This document shows positions 1 to 6,682 of a DNA stretch of 21,372 bases, in pieces; position 1 is the first letter of the stretch, and every line of letters starts with the position of its first letter. Source of the DNA: Eubacterium sp. UBA3782 (GTDB taxonomy: Bacteria > Bacillota > Clostridia > Lachnospirales > Lachnospiraceae); assembly GCA_002368795.1 (NCBI GenBank), contig DFFG01000025.1, positions 38,655 to 60,026 on the forward strand, written 5' to 3'. Position numbers and translations under genes: made by a program. The notes beneath the pieces are model-generated. The model worked only from the letters and a program-made list of their open reading frames with translations. It did no database searches and was not told the origin of the DNA.

Positions 1-230
1 AGATGATCTACGCCCTGGACAAGATCGCCCCCGGCACAGCCAACGACGACACCCTTCTCTACGGCGTCGAGGTCAAATTCTACAACATGCAGGTCTGCCT
101 GGACAAGCATCTGGAAACCAACCATCCCGGCCTATACATCATCGGTGACGGAAGCGGCGTAACCCACTCCCTGTCCCATGCATCCGCAAGCGGCGTCTAC
201 GTCGCACGCCGGATCGCAGGCTACGAATAA
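1..230 (+). CDS. FAD-dependent dehydrogenase, C-terminal fragment (COG2509-like)
   Basis: Only the last ~75 residues are in the window; the frame is open to the left edge, so the start lies upstream. The visible end carries the FAD-contacting motif GLYIIGDGSGVTHSLSHASA followed by SGVYVARRI. This is the usual C-terminal signature of the uncharacterised NAD(FAD)-utilising dehydrogenases of the COG2509 type, where the GDG segment closes the FAD site and the last helix packs on it. The substrate is unknown for the family. The gene ends in TAA at 228-230, seven bases before a strong hairpin terminator, so it is the last gene of its transcript. BaiN/HI0933-like flavoproteins are an alternative, but their C-terminal motif differs. 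I am fairly sure of the fold class and not of the function. Confidence 0.75.
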   Translation, partial: MIYALDKIAPGTANDDTLLYGVEVKFYNMQVCLDKHLETNHPGLYIIGDGSGVTHSLSHASASGVYVARRIAGYE

Positions 231-276
231 AAAAATTGCCTGCCTGTTCTGAGGGGAACAGGCAGGCATTTTTTTA
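230..276. terminator. Bidirectional rho-independent terminator
   Basis: A perfect 13-bp stem (237-249 with 256-268) and a 6-nt loop is followed by seven T on the plus strand (269-275) and preceded by a run of A (229-235), which gives a U-tract on the minus strand. It therefore serves both convergent genes, the FAD dehydrogenase and the CPBP protease. The T-run overlaps the stop codon of the minus-strand gene. Confidence 0.93.
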
Positions 277-1461
277 TGCGGCCGCAGCCTTCTTTTTCCG
301 ATTGATCATGTAGACCACGATGCAGCCGACTGTCAGGATCAGATCGGCCAGGATCGTTCCTTCGATTCCGAAGCCGGTGTTGTAGGCGAAGCTGTTTGTC
401 GCGGATGCGGCGTCAAGCTTGAGTACGGAGTATTCCAGGACGATGCCGCTGTTTGGCAGTCCCAGCAGAATGCTCTGGGTGAAGTTCCACATGGCGTGGA
501 AACCAATGACAAACCACATGCTGCCGTAATAATAGATGATCATCGACATGAATATGCCCGTCGCCACAAGGCTGTACATCCCAAGGAAATTCACGCCGGG
601 ATTTGCCAGATGAAGTGCGGCAAAAAAGACGCTGTTGCCGACGATGGGGATCAGCGGATGGTGCAGGCGCACCCGCAGCCGGTGATAAACATAGCCTCTG
701 CAGGTAATCTCCTCCTGACCGGACTGGACTATGACAGCCAAAAATATCGGCACGACCCAGAGAACGTTGATCGGCTCTGCCATCAGCGGGTTGACCGTCC
801 AGACGACGTCGCCGTGCAGAAAGGCAGCAAGAGCGCAGGTGCCGTTGAACAGAAAGCCAAGTCCGATACCGCCGGCCAGGGCCTTCAGGCTATTTCCCTG
901 CTGCGGAAGGGAATCTGCAGACCAGAGGCTCTTATCCTCGGGTGTATATCTCTTGTCCTTCCAGTCGTACACATAGATATTTCCCCGGTGGATATCACCT
1001 GCTTTTTTCTTCCATGCCGGATAGAGCATGCCAAACAGCGGCCGGTATGACCTTACCACCAGGCACAGCAGCAGGAGTGACGCCCAGCCTCCCCAGGGCT
1101 CCAGATACATCCCGAATGCCGTACCCGCCGGATCGGTAAACACTTCTGCCGGGTCCAGCCATACCATAGAGATCAGACCACCGGCTATGATCATCAGGAA
1201 GGCCACCAGACAGATACCGGCATACCAAAGGATGCCGTACACGATACGGGCAGCCCCTTCCGGTTCCTTTTTCTGCGGCATTCTCCGGGCGGCAGCCGCC
1301 CAATCCGGCTCATGGCCGCCTGATACACTGGCTATGCCAGGCATTTCCTCGGGAGTCTTCTCGGGCAAATCTCCTTCTGCCTGCTCTGCAGGCTCCTTTA
1401 TACTTTCTGTTTCCGGCTGCAGTACATCTTTTTGCATCTCCGGATTCTCATTGCTGACCAT
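274..1461 (-). CDS. CPBP family intramembrane glutamic endopeptidase
   Basis: A 395-residue multi-pass membrane protein with the three motifs of the CPBP (CAAX protease and bacteriocin-processing, Abi) family: EEITCR at residues 250-255 (EExxxR), FAALH ending at His284 (FxxxH), and HAMWN at 322-326 (HxxxN). In the family these residues form a glutamate/histidine active site inside the membrane. Residues 1-75 are a Glu/Pro-rich soluble tail with no recognised domain; about seven or eight hydrophobic segments follow, and the protein ends in a basic RKKKAAAA tail. AAAGGAG lies a few bases before the ATG. The gene is monocistronic and divergent from the TetR gene. Physiological substrates are unknown; immunity to peptides and protein-sorting roles are both known in the family. 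It is unrelated in operon to the second CPBP domain at ~10.2-10.4 kb. Confidence 0.93.
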   Translation of the reverse strand: MVSNENPEMQKDVLQPETESIKEPAEQAEGDLPEKTPEEMPGIASVSGGHEPDWAAAARRMPQKKEPEGAARIVYGILWYAGICLVAFLMIIAGGLISMVWLDPAEVFTDPAGTAFGMYLEPWGGWASLLLLCLVVRSYRPLFGMLYPAWKKKAGDIHRGNIYVYDWKDKRYTPEDKSLWSADSLPQQGNSLKALAGGIGLGFLFNGTCALAAFLHGDVVWTVNPLMAEPINVLWVVPIFLAVIVQSGQEEITCRGYVYHRLRVRLHHPLIPIVGNSVFFAALHLANPGVNFLGMYSLVATGIFMSMIIYYYGSMWFVIGFHAMWNFTQSILLGLPNSGIVLEYSVLKLDAASATNSFAYNTGFGIEGTILADLILTVGCIVVYMINRKKKAAAA

Positions 1462-1553
1462 TCGCTTCTCCTTTCATCACTTTCCTTTACAACAGGATCC
1501 GCACAAAGGCGCAGACATTGGTTCTTTCCCTAATCTCTGGCCTATTCATAAAA

Positions 1554-1562
1554 ATAATACCA
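1554..1562 (-). promoter_or_regulatory. Candidate extended -10 of the CPBP gene
   Basis: On the minus strand the sequence reads TGGTATTAT, an extended -10 (TGn + TATTAT), about 90 bases upstream of the CPBP start. I see no good -35. This is a candidate only. Confidence 0.4.
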
Positions 1563-1631
1563 TGCACCTCCCTTGTTACACCATCGAAAAGTCAACGATC
1601 TGGCCAAGATATTCCAGCTGGCTTTTTATTC

Positions 1632-1661
1632 TTGACGAGCACCGCCTCGATGCGCTATATT
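1632..1661 (+). promoter_or_regulatory. Promoter of the TetR gene
   Basis: TTGACG (1632-1637) and TATATT (1656-1661) are separated by 18 bases, a good housekeeping-type promoter. It predicts a start near 1668, 36 bases before the TetR ATG, which has AAAGG at 1691-1695. Confidence 0.7.
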
Positions 1662-1662
1662 G

Positions 1663-1678
1663 GTTAGAGACAGCTAAC
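1663..1678. promoter_or_regulatory. Inverted repeat at +1, candidate TetR autoregulatory operator
   Basis: GTTAG-agacag-CTAAC is a 5-bp perfect inverted repeat with a 6-bp spacer. It begins within two bases of the -10 box and covers the predicted transcription start. TetR-family repressors commonly bind such dyads in their own promoters. Binding by the neighbouring TetR is inferred from position only. Confidence 0.55.
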
Positions 1679-1703
1679 GGCATTTACAGCAAAGGTATTT
1701 CCC

Positions 1704-2309
1704 ATGTCCAGAGATAAAACAAGTACGCACAAAAAGGTCATGGCGGCGGCAAGAGAAGAATTCATGGCGTCCGGCTATGAAAAGGCATCCATGCGCTCCA
1801 TTGCGGGGCGCTGCGGCATGACCGCTGCAGGTCTGTACCGCCACTGCCGGGACAAAGAAGATCTGTTTGACCAGCTGGCTGCTCCTGCCGTGCAGCGGAT
1901 CGAAAAATGGCAGGAAGACCATCTTGACCGTTATAAAACCGCGGTGCAGAAGGGAAACGTCAGCTGGCAGGATTCGTGGGTGGATATGATGCGCGATGTC
2001 GTCTATCCGCATATGGAGGACTACCATCTGCTCCTCGCAAAAGCGCAGGGCTCGAAGTATGGAAACTATCTCCACGAGATGACCGAAAAGAGCGAAGGCC
2101 AATTCTGGGCATACCTGCCATGCCGCCGTTCCCGGCCGTCAGCGTGCCGCCGGACATCTGGAAGATGCTGTATTTCCGCAGCCTGCAAAGATAGAAGCTG
2201 CGCTCATAAAAATCCCCATTGCGATTGCGAAATATCTTTTTTTCATGTCTGTCTTTCCTTTCTGTTGCTGTCCTTTTTTCCCGCCCGTTTCTGTGCGGGA
2301 TCCCTTTGA
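1704..2309 (+). CDS. TetR/AcrR family regulator, probably truncated with an antisense tail
   Basis: Residues 1-60 are a clear TetR DNA-binding domain: an N-terminal helix (KKVMAAAREEFMASGYEKAS) and the helix-turn-helix MRSIAGRCGMTAAGLYRHC. The ligand-domain helices continue to about residue 131 (EKSEGQFWAYL). After that the frame becomes a Cys/Arg/Ser-rich string (CRRSRPSACRRTSGRCC and on) quite unlike a TetR domain, and this part reads backwards through the start of a lipoprotein gene on the minus strand. The 201-residue length looks normal for the family but is accidental. I infer that a deletion removed the 3' third of the gene. The DNA-binding half has an intact promoter and operator-like dyad. 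Whether the hybrid protein folds is unknown; a ligand cannot be predicted. Confidence 0.75.
   Translation: MSRDKTSTHKKVMAAAREEFMASGYEKASMRSIAGRCGMTAAGLYRHCRDKEDLFDQLAAPAVQRIEKWQEDHLDRYKTAVQKGNVSWQDSWVDMMRDVVYPHMEDYHLLLAKAQGSKYGNYLHEMTEKSEGQFWAYLPCRRSRPSACRRTSGRCCISAACKDRSCAHKNPHCDCEISFFHVCLSFLLLSFFPARFCAGSL
2100..2246 (-). pseudogene. Remnant of a lipoprotein gene (signal peptide plus Gly/Met-rich tail)
   Basis: On the minus strand an ATG at 2246 is preceded by AAAGGAAAG and opens a typical lipoprotein signal: MKKRYF, a hydrophobic stretch, then the lipobox IFAGC and GNTASS. The frame stops at 2139 after 35 residues. In the next frame the DNA continues as SGGTLTAGNGGMAGMP, which resembles the Gly/Met-rich end of the beta-helix lipoprotein at 19801-21261; that protein's signal (lipobox TIGC, then GSTASA) is also similar. 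The simplest reading is a relative of that gene that has lost its body and frame. It abuts the broken end of the TetR gene, so one deletion between two convergent genes would explain both. The start is secure, the relationship is inferred. Confidence 0.6.
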
Positions 2310-2742
2310 CGATTCTGATACTAATCCACGTACCTTAAGCGAAATTAAAGCAAAATAATATTTTTTCTATTTGCAGCGTATCTGCCTCTGCCCGTAGTGT
2401 TCCTGGCGGAACTGCCTGCTGCCACCTTTACCGGCATGCATCTCTTCCTCTGCTCATGCTATCTCTGGCAGGACTGCCGGTGGACACCTTTATCTGCAGG
2501 TATATCTCCCTCTGCACGTGATATCCATGTGCAACAAAGCGCGCCACTGCATGCCTGCCCACAAATCCCATGCCGCTGACGGGTCCTATCTTTGTAGACC
2601 GGGACCGTTTCCGCGCCTCCTGCTGCAGACTATAATTATGATATAACATTGTGTTATTCCGGCGGCGGAAGCCGGAGCACAGGCAGCATGCTTCTGGCGG
2701 CAGATTTTACGGGCCCCTGCCTTCAGTGCATGCATCTTCAGC
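2310..2742. other. Gene-free region with three diverged ~60-bp direct repeats
   Basis: I see no convincing gene here. From about 2370, 2427 and 2489 three imperfect copies follow each other (periods 57 and 62): each begins TTT, then a GCAG- or GCATG-like stretch, then CTCCCTCTGC- or CTCTTCCTCTGC-like bases. The first two also share CTGGC-nnn-ACTGCC and an ACC end. The third copy decays after about 45 bases. A TATAAT at 2631-2636 is a possible -10 for the downstream UroD-like gene; it has no good -35. Confidence 0.5.
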
Positions 2743-2763
2743 ATGAAAGGAGGATTCATTGCG

Positions 2764-3999
2764 ATGGCTGATTATGAAAAACTGTATCAGGAAAGGAAAA
2801 CAAGAGTTGAGACTGCCGTAGCCGGCGGCGTTCCGGACAGAGTGCCAAACACCTTGATGGTCGGTACCTACCCGATCCACAAGGCCGGCATCACCATGGC
2901 TGAAAGCATGGTGGACCACGAAGCGGCATGCAAGGCAATGCTTGGTTTCTATGAGACACATCCCCAGCTCGACACCGGTATGGTCAGCAACTTTATGCCG
3001 GCGGCCAAGGTTCTGGAGAATCTGGATGCCAAAAATGCCCGCTGGCCGGGCGACCCCAAGGGACTGGATGTCAACAATACCTACCAGTTTATCGAGTTCC
3101 CGACCCTGCAGGACGGAGAGTATGATGAGTTCTTCCGGGATCCTGCCGGATTCTGGATCACCAAGCATCTCCCGCGGACGATGGGCATCTTTGAGTTCCT
3201 GGCCGATCTGGATTATTACGATATGATCCTGGGCGGTGCACAGAACATGCTCACCTCCCCGAATATGATCCCGATCTACAAGCGGCTGATCGCTGCGGCC
3301 GAGGAGAATACGCGGATGATGTCTATCATTGGCGAGTACACCGGAAAACTGAGAGCCCTTGGCTTCTATGACATCTCCGGCGGCGGCTCTGCCACGGCAT
3401 TCGATATGCTGGGCGATACCCTGCGCGGCACATTCGGCATGATGCCCGACCTCCTGGAGGAGCGGGACAACGTCAAGCGCGCCCTGGAGCTCTTCGTGAA
3501 GAAGCACATTGCCCAGAGTCTTGGCTTCTGCAAAGCAACCGGATCGAAGTACGCCTGGGTCATGCTGCATAAGGGATTCGACAACTTCATCAGCGACAAG
3601 GATTACGCTGAGCTCTACTGGCCGTATCTGCAGCAGTGGATCCTGGCCCTGATCGACAACGGCATCACACCGGTCGTATATACCGAGGGCTCCTACACCA
3701 CCCGTCTGAAATATCTGAAGGACGTCCCGCCTCACAAGGTTATCTACCATTTCGAGAAGGTCGACCTGAAGCTGGCCAAGAAGGAGCTTGGTGATATCGC
3801 CTGCCTGATGGGCGGCTTCCCGGTTTATACCGTCCGCTACGGCACGCCGAAGGAGATCGACGAGCAGGTAAAGGAAACGCTCGATATCATGGCTCCCGGC
3901 GGCGGCTACCTCTTCACCACCGGCTACTCCCTGGAGGACTGCCCGGAGGAGAACATGGACGCCGTGCTCGAGGCACTGGAGAAATACGGAAAGTATTGA
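2764..3999 (+). CDS. Uroporphyrinogen decarboxylase (URO-D/MtaA/CmuA) family protein
   Basis: A 411-residue soluble protein with the URO-D family TIM-barrel layout. Recognisable segments are the N-terminal RKTRVETAVAGGVPDRVP, the YWPYLQQWILALIDNGITPV helix-strand at 286-305, and the C-terminal DIMAPGGGYLFTTGYS strand at 374-389. In clostridia most members of this branch are not heme enzymes but methyltransferases working with corrinoid proteins; no corrinoid protein or hem gene is nearby, so the substrate is open. In MtaA-type enzymes the strand near 305 carries a His-x-Cys zinc ligand pair; here it reads VVYTEGSY, so that pair seems absent. The start was set at 2764 because AAAGGAGG at 2746-2753 lies ten bases upstream; the earlier in-frame ATG at 2743 overlaps this ribosome site. 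An isolated paralogue with altered chemistry is plausible. Confidence 0.85.
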   Translation: MADYEKLYQERKTRVETAVAGGVPDRVPNTLMVGTYPIHKAGITMAESMVDHEAACKAMLGFYETHPQLDTGMVSNFMPAAKVLENLDAKNARWPGDPKGLDVNNTYQFIEFPTLQDGEYDEFFRDPAGFWITKHLPRTMGIFEFLADLDYYDMILGGAQNMLTSPNMIPIYKRLIAAAEENTRMMSIIGEYTGKLRALGFYDISGGGSATAFDMLGDTLRGTFGMMPDLLEERDNVKRALELFVKKHIAQSLGFCKATGSKYAWVMLHKGFDNFISDKDYAELYWPYLQQWILALIDNGITPVVYTEGSYTTRLKYLKDVPPHKVIYHFEKVDLKLAKKELGDIACLMGGFPVYTVRYGTPKEIDEQVKETLDIMAPGGGYLFTTGYSLEDCPEENMDAVLEALEKYGKY

Positions 4000-4080
4000 T
4001 TCGAAAAAGCGGGCGGCAGATCGCTGCCTGACAAAAAAACTTCCCTACATAGTCCTTTTGTGGTTATAACAACGGAACAG

Positions 4081-4174
4081 TCTGGTTTTCTGCCCTATAA
4101 TCAGGCTGTAAACGATAAGAAAACCACAGATGCTTCCGGAGATAAGGAAGCTGGTCTATAAAGGACCGGGAGGT
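4081..4174 (+). promoter_or_regulatory. Structured leader and -10 box before the small Cys-rich gene
   Basis: A TATAAT lies at 4096-4101 without a clear -35. The region folds as three consecutive stems: 4081-4091 with 4118-4130 (11 bp, bulged), 4132-4137 with 4146-4151 (6 bp), and 4153-4156 with 4164-4167. The GGGAGG ribosome site (4168-4173) follows at once. Bases 4123-4126 could alternatively pair with 4152-4155, extending the second stem at the cost of the first. I do not recognise it as a known riboswitch. Confidence 0.4.
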
Positions 4175-4181
4175 AAAACAT

Positions 4182-4457
4182 ATGATTATGAAAGAATGCC
4201 AGGGCAAACCACAGATCACCATCATGGACAAGATCTGTCCTCAGTGCGGTCATGAGATCGAGATCTTTTCGGTAGACACACAAGCCGTCTGCGAGCACTG
4301 CGGCTTTACGATCTACAACGACACCCTCACCTGCGTGCAGTGGTGCCAGTACGCCAGACAGTGCTTCGGAGATCAGGCCTACGAAAACCTGATGGAAGCC
4401 GCGCGGATCCAGAAGGAAAGAGCGGCTGCCGCAAAGGAGATGGCCGCCGCGTCCTGA
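4182..4457 (+). CDS. Small zinc-ribbon/Cys-rich protein, function unknown
   Basis: A 91-residue protein that opens with a zinc-ribbon-like module: CPQC at 19-22 and CEHC at 37-40, a CxxC-x14-CxxC arrangement expected to bind one metal. A second Cys group follows, CVQWCQYARQC at 51-61 (C-x3-C-x5-C), with FGDQAYENL directly after it, and the protein ends in an Ala/Glu/Lys-rich helix. The C-x3-C-x5-C part with its aromatic residues could hold an Fe-S cluster or a second zinc; this is inference. The start at 4182 is set by GGGAGG eight bases upstream; ATG 4188 is possible. It lies 182 bases after the URO-D family gene on the same strand and may share its transcript. I do not recognise a named family and assign no function. 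Confidence 0.8.
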   Translation: MIMKECQGKPQITIMDKICPQCGHEIEIFSVDTQAVCEHCGFTIYNDTLTCVQWCQYARQCFGDQAYENLMEAARIQKERAAAAKEMAAAS

Positions 4458-4473
4458 TTCTTTCCGGAATCAA

Positions 4474-4566
4474 AAGGGCTGCTGCACGAAACCGATCATG
4501 TGCAGCGGGAGCGTATCCCGCAGGAATCTATTCTGCACATTCAGGTTTCGTGTAGCAGCCCTTTTT
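4474..4566 (+). terminator. 90-bp long palindrome acting as terminator or repeat element
   Basis: Arms at 4474-4493 and 4544-4563 pair over 20 bp with one G-U. Inside are a second stem, TGTGCAG (4499-4505) with CTGCACA (4533-4539), and a third, CGGGA (4506-4510) with TCCCG (4516-4520). T5 at 4562-4566 follows. It ends the Cys-rich gene's transcript. Its length and nested form are more than a terminator needs, so it may be a dispersed palindromic element. Confidence 0.8.
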
Positions 4567-4567
4567 G

Positions 4568-4627
4568 CTTGTCTTATTACTTGTTTAATTTCTTGTCTTT
4601 AATTTTGACCTTTATCTTGTCTGGTTC
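4568..4627. repeat. Degenerate 12-bp tandem repeat (CTTGTC-type)
   Basis: Five 12-base units start at 4568, 4580, 4592, 4604 and 4616 (CTTGTCTTATTA, CTTGTTTAATTT, CTTGTCTTTAAT, TTTGACCTTTAT, CTTGTCTGGTTC). Further CTTGTC hexamers occur out of phase at 4636 and 4651. The array fills the gap between the palindrome and the hflC stop. Confidence 0.75.
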
Positions 4628-4666
4628 GTTCCTGTCTTGTCCATTCCGGACTTGTCCGTTTTTTCT

Positions 4667-5539
4667 TTAATCTTCCAGACCAAGCCCGTAAATGATCTTT
4701 GCGATCTCCGAATCCTTGTCCAGGATGATGGTCTTGTTCTCACCGTTCATGGATGCCTTGAATGCGTCCAGACTGCGGATGAAGTTGTAAAACTCTGCCT
4801 TTTCCTCTGTGTTGTAGGCATCCTGGAGGATCTCCATGTACCTGGATTCGCCCTCTGCCTCCAGCACGGCCGCCTGCCGGCTGGCCTCCGCCTTCATGAC
4901 AGCCGTCTCCTTGTCGGTGGAGTTGCGGATCTTCTGCGCCTCTGCACTTCCCTCGGCGGTGTAGGATGCGGCGATGTTCTGCCGCTCCGAGATCATCCGC
5001 TCGTAGACAGCTTCCTTGTTGTCATCAGGCAGGTCCAGGGTCTTGATCTGGGACTGCAGGATGGTGATTCCATAGGAAGCCATGCCGCTGTTGGACCGCT
5101 CGGTGATCATGGAGGTGAGGTTCTCACCCCTGGCCGCGATAATCTCATCCTGGGTCATGGAGGAGATCACGTTCTTTGTCGCATTGTAGACTGCCGCCTC
5201 GATACGCTCGATGGCGCGGTTATCCACAGCGTTCAGGGTCTTGATATAGGCCGTGGGATCGCTGACATACCACAGCACATAGTTGTCGGCGATCATCGTC
5301 TTCTTGTCCTTGGTGATGACATCCGATGCCGGAATATCATAGATCTTTGTGGCAGCGCTGATCTTCTGTACGTTCTGGATAAAGGGCACCTTGAACTGAA
5401 GACCGGGCTCAGACTTTACCGCGATGATCCGGCCAAACTGACGGACAGCCGCATACTCCTTCTCATTGATGGAATAGGTACAGGACAGGCCTGCAAGCAG
5501 GATAAGGATCAGAATAATGATCGGAATTCGTTTTTTCAT
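4667..5539 (-). CDS. hflC: HflC, SPFH/prohibitin-domain membrane protein
   Basis: A 290-residue protein with one N-terminal membrane anchor (residues 4-21, IPIIILILILLAGL), then an SPFH domain with NEKEYAAVRQFGRI and GLQFKVPFIQNVQ. A coiled region rich in Ala/Glu (AEGSAEAQKI to AVLEAEGESR, about 200-240) follows. With HflK it forms a large membrane cage that in bacteria surrounds the FtsH protease and limits its access to membrane substrates; ftsH is not in this window. The start overlaps the hflK stop as TGATG, so translation is coupled, with a purine-rich GGAGAGGGGG inside the hflK end. After its TAA the same frame stays open for 27 codons rich in Lys/Asp/Asn before a double stop, so the protein may once have been longer. 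Confidence 0.95.
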   Translation of the reverse strand: MKKRIPIIILILILLAGLSCTYSINEKEYAAVRQFGRIIAVKSEPGLQFKVPFIQNVQKISAATKIYDIPASDVITKDKKTMIADNYVLWYVSDPTAYIKTLNAVDNRAIERIEAAVYNATKNVISSMTQDEIIAARGENLTSMITERSNSGMASYGITILQSQIKTLDLPDDNKEAVYERMISERQNIAASYTAEGSAEAQKIRNSTDKETAVMKAEASRQAAVLEAEGESRYMEILQDAYNTEEKAEFYNFIRSLDAFKASMNGENKTIILDKDSEIAKIIYGLGLED

Positions 5540-6609
5540 CAGTATCCGGCCCCCTCTCCTGCAGTTTCCGCCGGTACCGTTCCGGCTCCCGTTCCTCCGG
5601 GTTCTGTTGTCACAAAGCTCTCGATCGGCAGGATCTCCTGGGTATCTCCGTCGGTGATGATGACCTTCGTCCCGGGAAGGATATCCTCGATCGCCTCATA
5701 GTACAGTCTCTGCTTGGTGATCAGCGGATAGCGGCTGTACTGCTCAAACATCTGGTTGAACCGCTCCACCTGGCCTTCCGCCTCGGCGATACGGGTCTCC
5801 TTTGCGGCCTCGGCGGCCTGGATGATCTTGTCGGCCTCGGCCTCAGCTGCCGGGATCTGCTCGTTGCGGTACTTGTTCGCGTTATTCAGCGCCGTCTCCT
5901 TGCCCTGCTTGGCCGTCTCCACGGACTTGAAGGCCTGCACGATCTCCTGGGTCGGCGGCTCGGCATCCTGGATCTGGATGTTCACGATGCGAAGGCCGAT
6001 GGGCTGCGCCTCCATCTCCTTAGTCAGCCTGTCCTTGACCTCTGACTGGATCGCGGCCTTCCCCGTCGTAATAACATCGTCCACCATATAGTCGCTGACG
6101 GTAGACCGGATGCAGGCGATCGCCGCATTCTTCAGAATGACCTCCGGCTGGCTGGAGTTGTACAGATACTGGACCGGGTCAGAGACCGCATACTCCAGGT
6201 AAAAATCAATATTGACAAAGTTGAAGTCTGAGGTGATCATGACCCCCTCATCCTCCACCGTGATGTTCTGCCCGTCTCCGGTCACGTCATAACCGATGCC
6301 GATGCCGTGGGTCGTCATATCGACCTTCGTCACCTGCTGGATGTATGGAATCTTAAAGTACAGACCTGCCGAATTGGTCTGGATGACCTTTCCAAACATG
6401 GTCACCACGGCATTCTCCTGCTCAGAGACATTGTAAAAACCGCCCATCACCGTCGACAGGATCAAAAAGCCGATGACAACAGCAGCTGCTGCCCTGCCGA
6501 TACGCTTCAGCATGTCCCCTGCTCCGGAGGGTCCCTTCCTGCCGCCTCCGCCGCCAGGGGCCTTATTGAAATCTGCATCCTTGAAATCTTTGATGTCCTT
6601 GATGTCCAA
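5539..6609 (-). CDS. hflK: HflK, SPFH/prohibitin-domain membrane protein
   Basis: A 356-residue partner of HflC. It has a short acidic-basic start (MDIKDIKDFKDADF), a Gly-rich linker (19-23), one membrane helix near 40-58 (AAVVIGFLILSTVMGGFY), and the SPFH domain beginning SEQENAVVTMFGKV and GLYFKIPYIQQV. A long Ala/Glu coiled coil (AEAEADKIIQAAEAAKETRI, about 253-272) and a Gly/Thr-rich C-terminal tail follow. The first codon is TTG at 6607-6609, chosen because GGGAGG at 6620-6625 sits ten bases upstream and no in-frame ATG lies between. First gene of the hflKC pair. The HflKC complex is known to modulate FtsH; that role is inferred by family here. Confidence 0.95.
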   Translation of the reverse strand: MDIKDIKDFKDADFNKAPGGGGGRKGPSGAGDMLKRIGRAAAAVVIGFLILSTVMGGFYNVSEQENAVVTMFGKVIQTNSAGLYFKIPYIQQVTKVDMTTHGIGIGYDVTGDGQNITVEDEGVMITSDFNFVNIDFYLEYAVSDPVQYLYNSSQPEVILKNAAIACIRSTVSDYMVDDVITTGKAAIQSEVKDRLTKEMEAQPIGLRIVNIQIQDAEPPTQEIVQAFKSVETAKQGKETALNNANKYRNEQIPAAEAEADKIIQAAEAAKETRIAEAEGQVERFNQMFEQYSRYPLITKQRLYYEAIEDILPGTKVIITDGDTQEILPIESFVTTEPGGTGAGTVPAETAGEGAGY

Positions 6610-6656
6610 TTTCGCAAATCCTCCCTTCTGATATCTCGCTTCGTCGGGTTTTGTTT

Positions 6657-6665
6657 ATTGTATCA
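6657..6665 (-). promoter_or_regulatory. Candidate extended -10 promoter of hflKC
   Basis: The minus strand reads TGATACAAT, an extended -10, 48 bases before the hflK TTG and just after the DUF1848 stop codon. It would allow hflKC expression apart from the upstream gene. No clear -35. Confidence 0.5.
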
Positions 6666-6682
6666 TATCCAGGCCTGCCAGG

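Noticed and set aside
2397..2579. 60-codon frame in the gap before the UroD-like gene
   Set aside because: Cys/Pro/Ser-rich without a ribosome site; it runs across the imperfect repeats and looks non-coding.
2707..3750. 347-codon minus-strand frame opposite the UroD-like gene
   Set aside because: Shadow frame with no family signature; the plus strand has an ideal ribosome site and recognisable family segments.
4012..4030. GGCAG-ATCG-CTGCC hairpin after the UroD-like gene as terminator
   Set aside because: It is followed by A-runs, not T-runs, on the plus strand; no minus-strand gene would use it.
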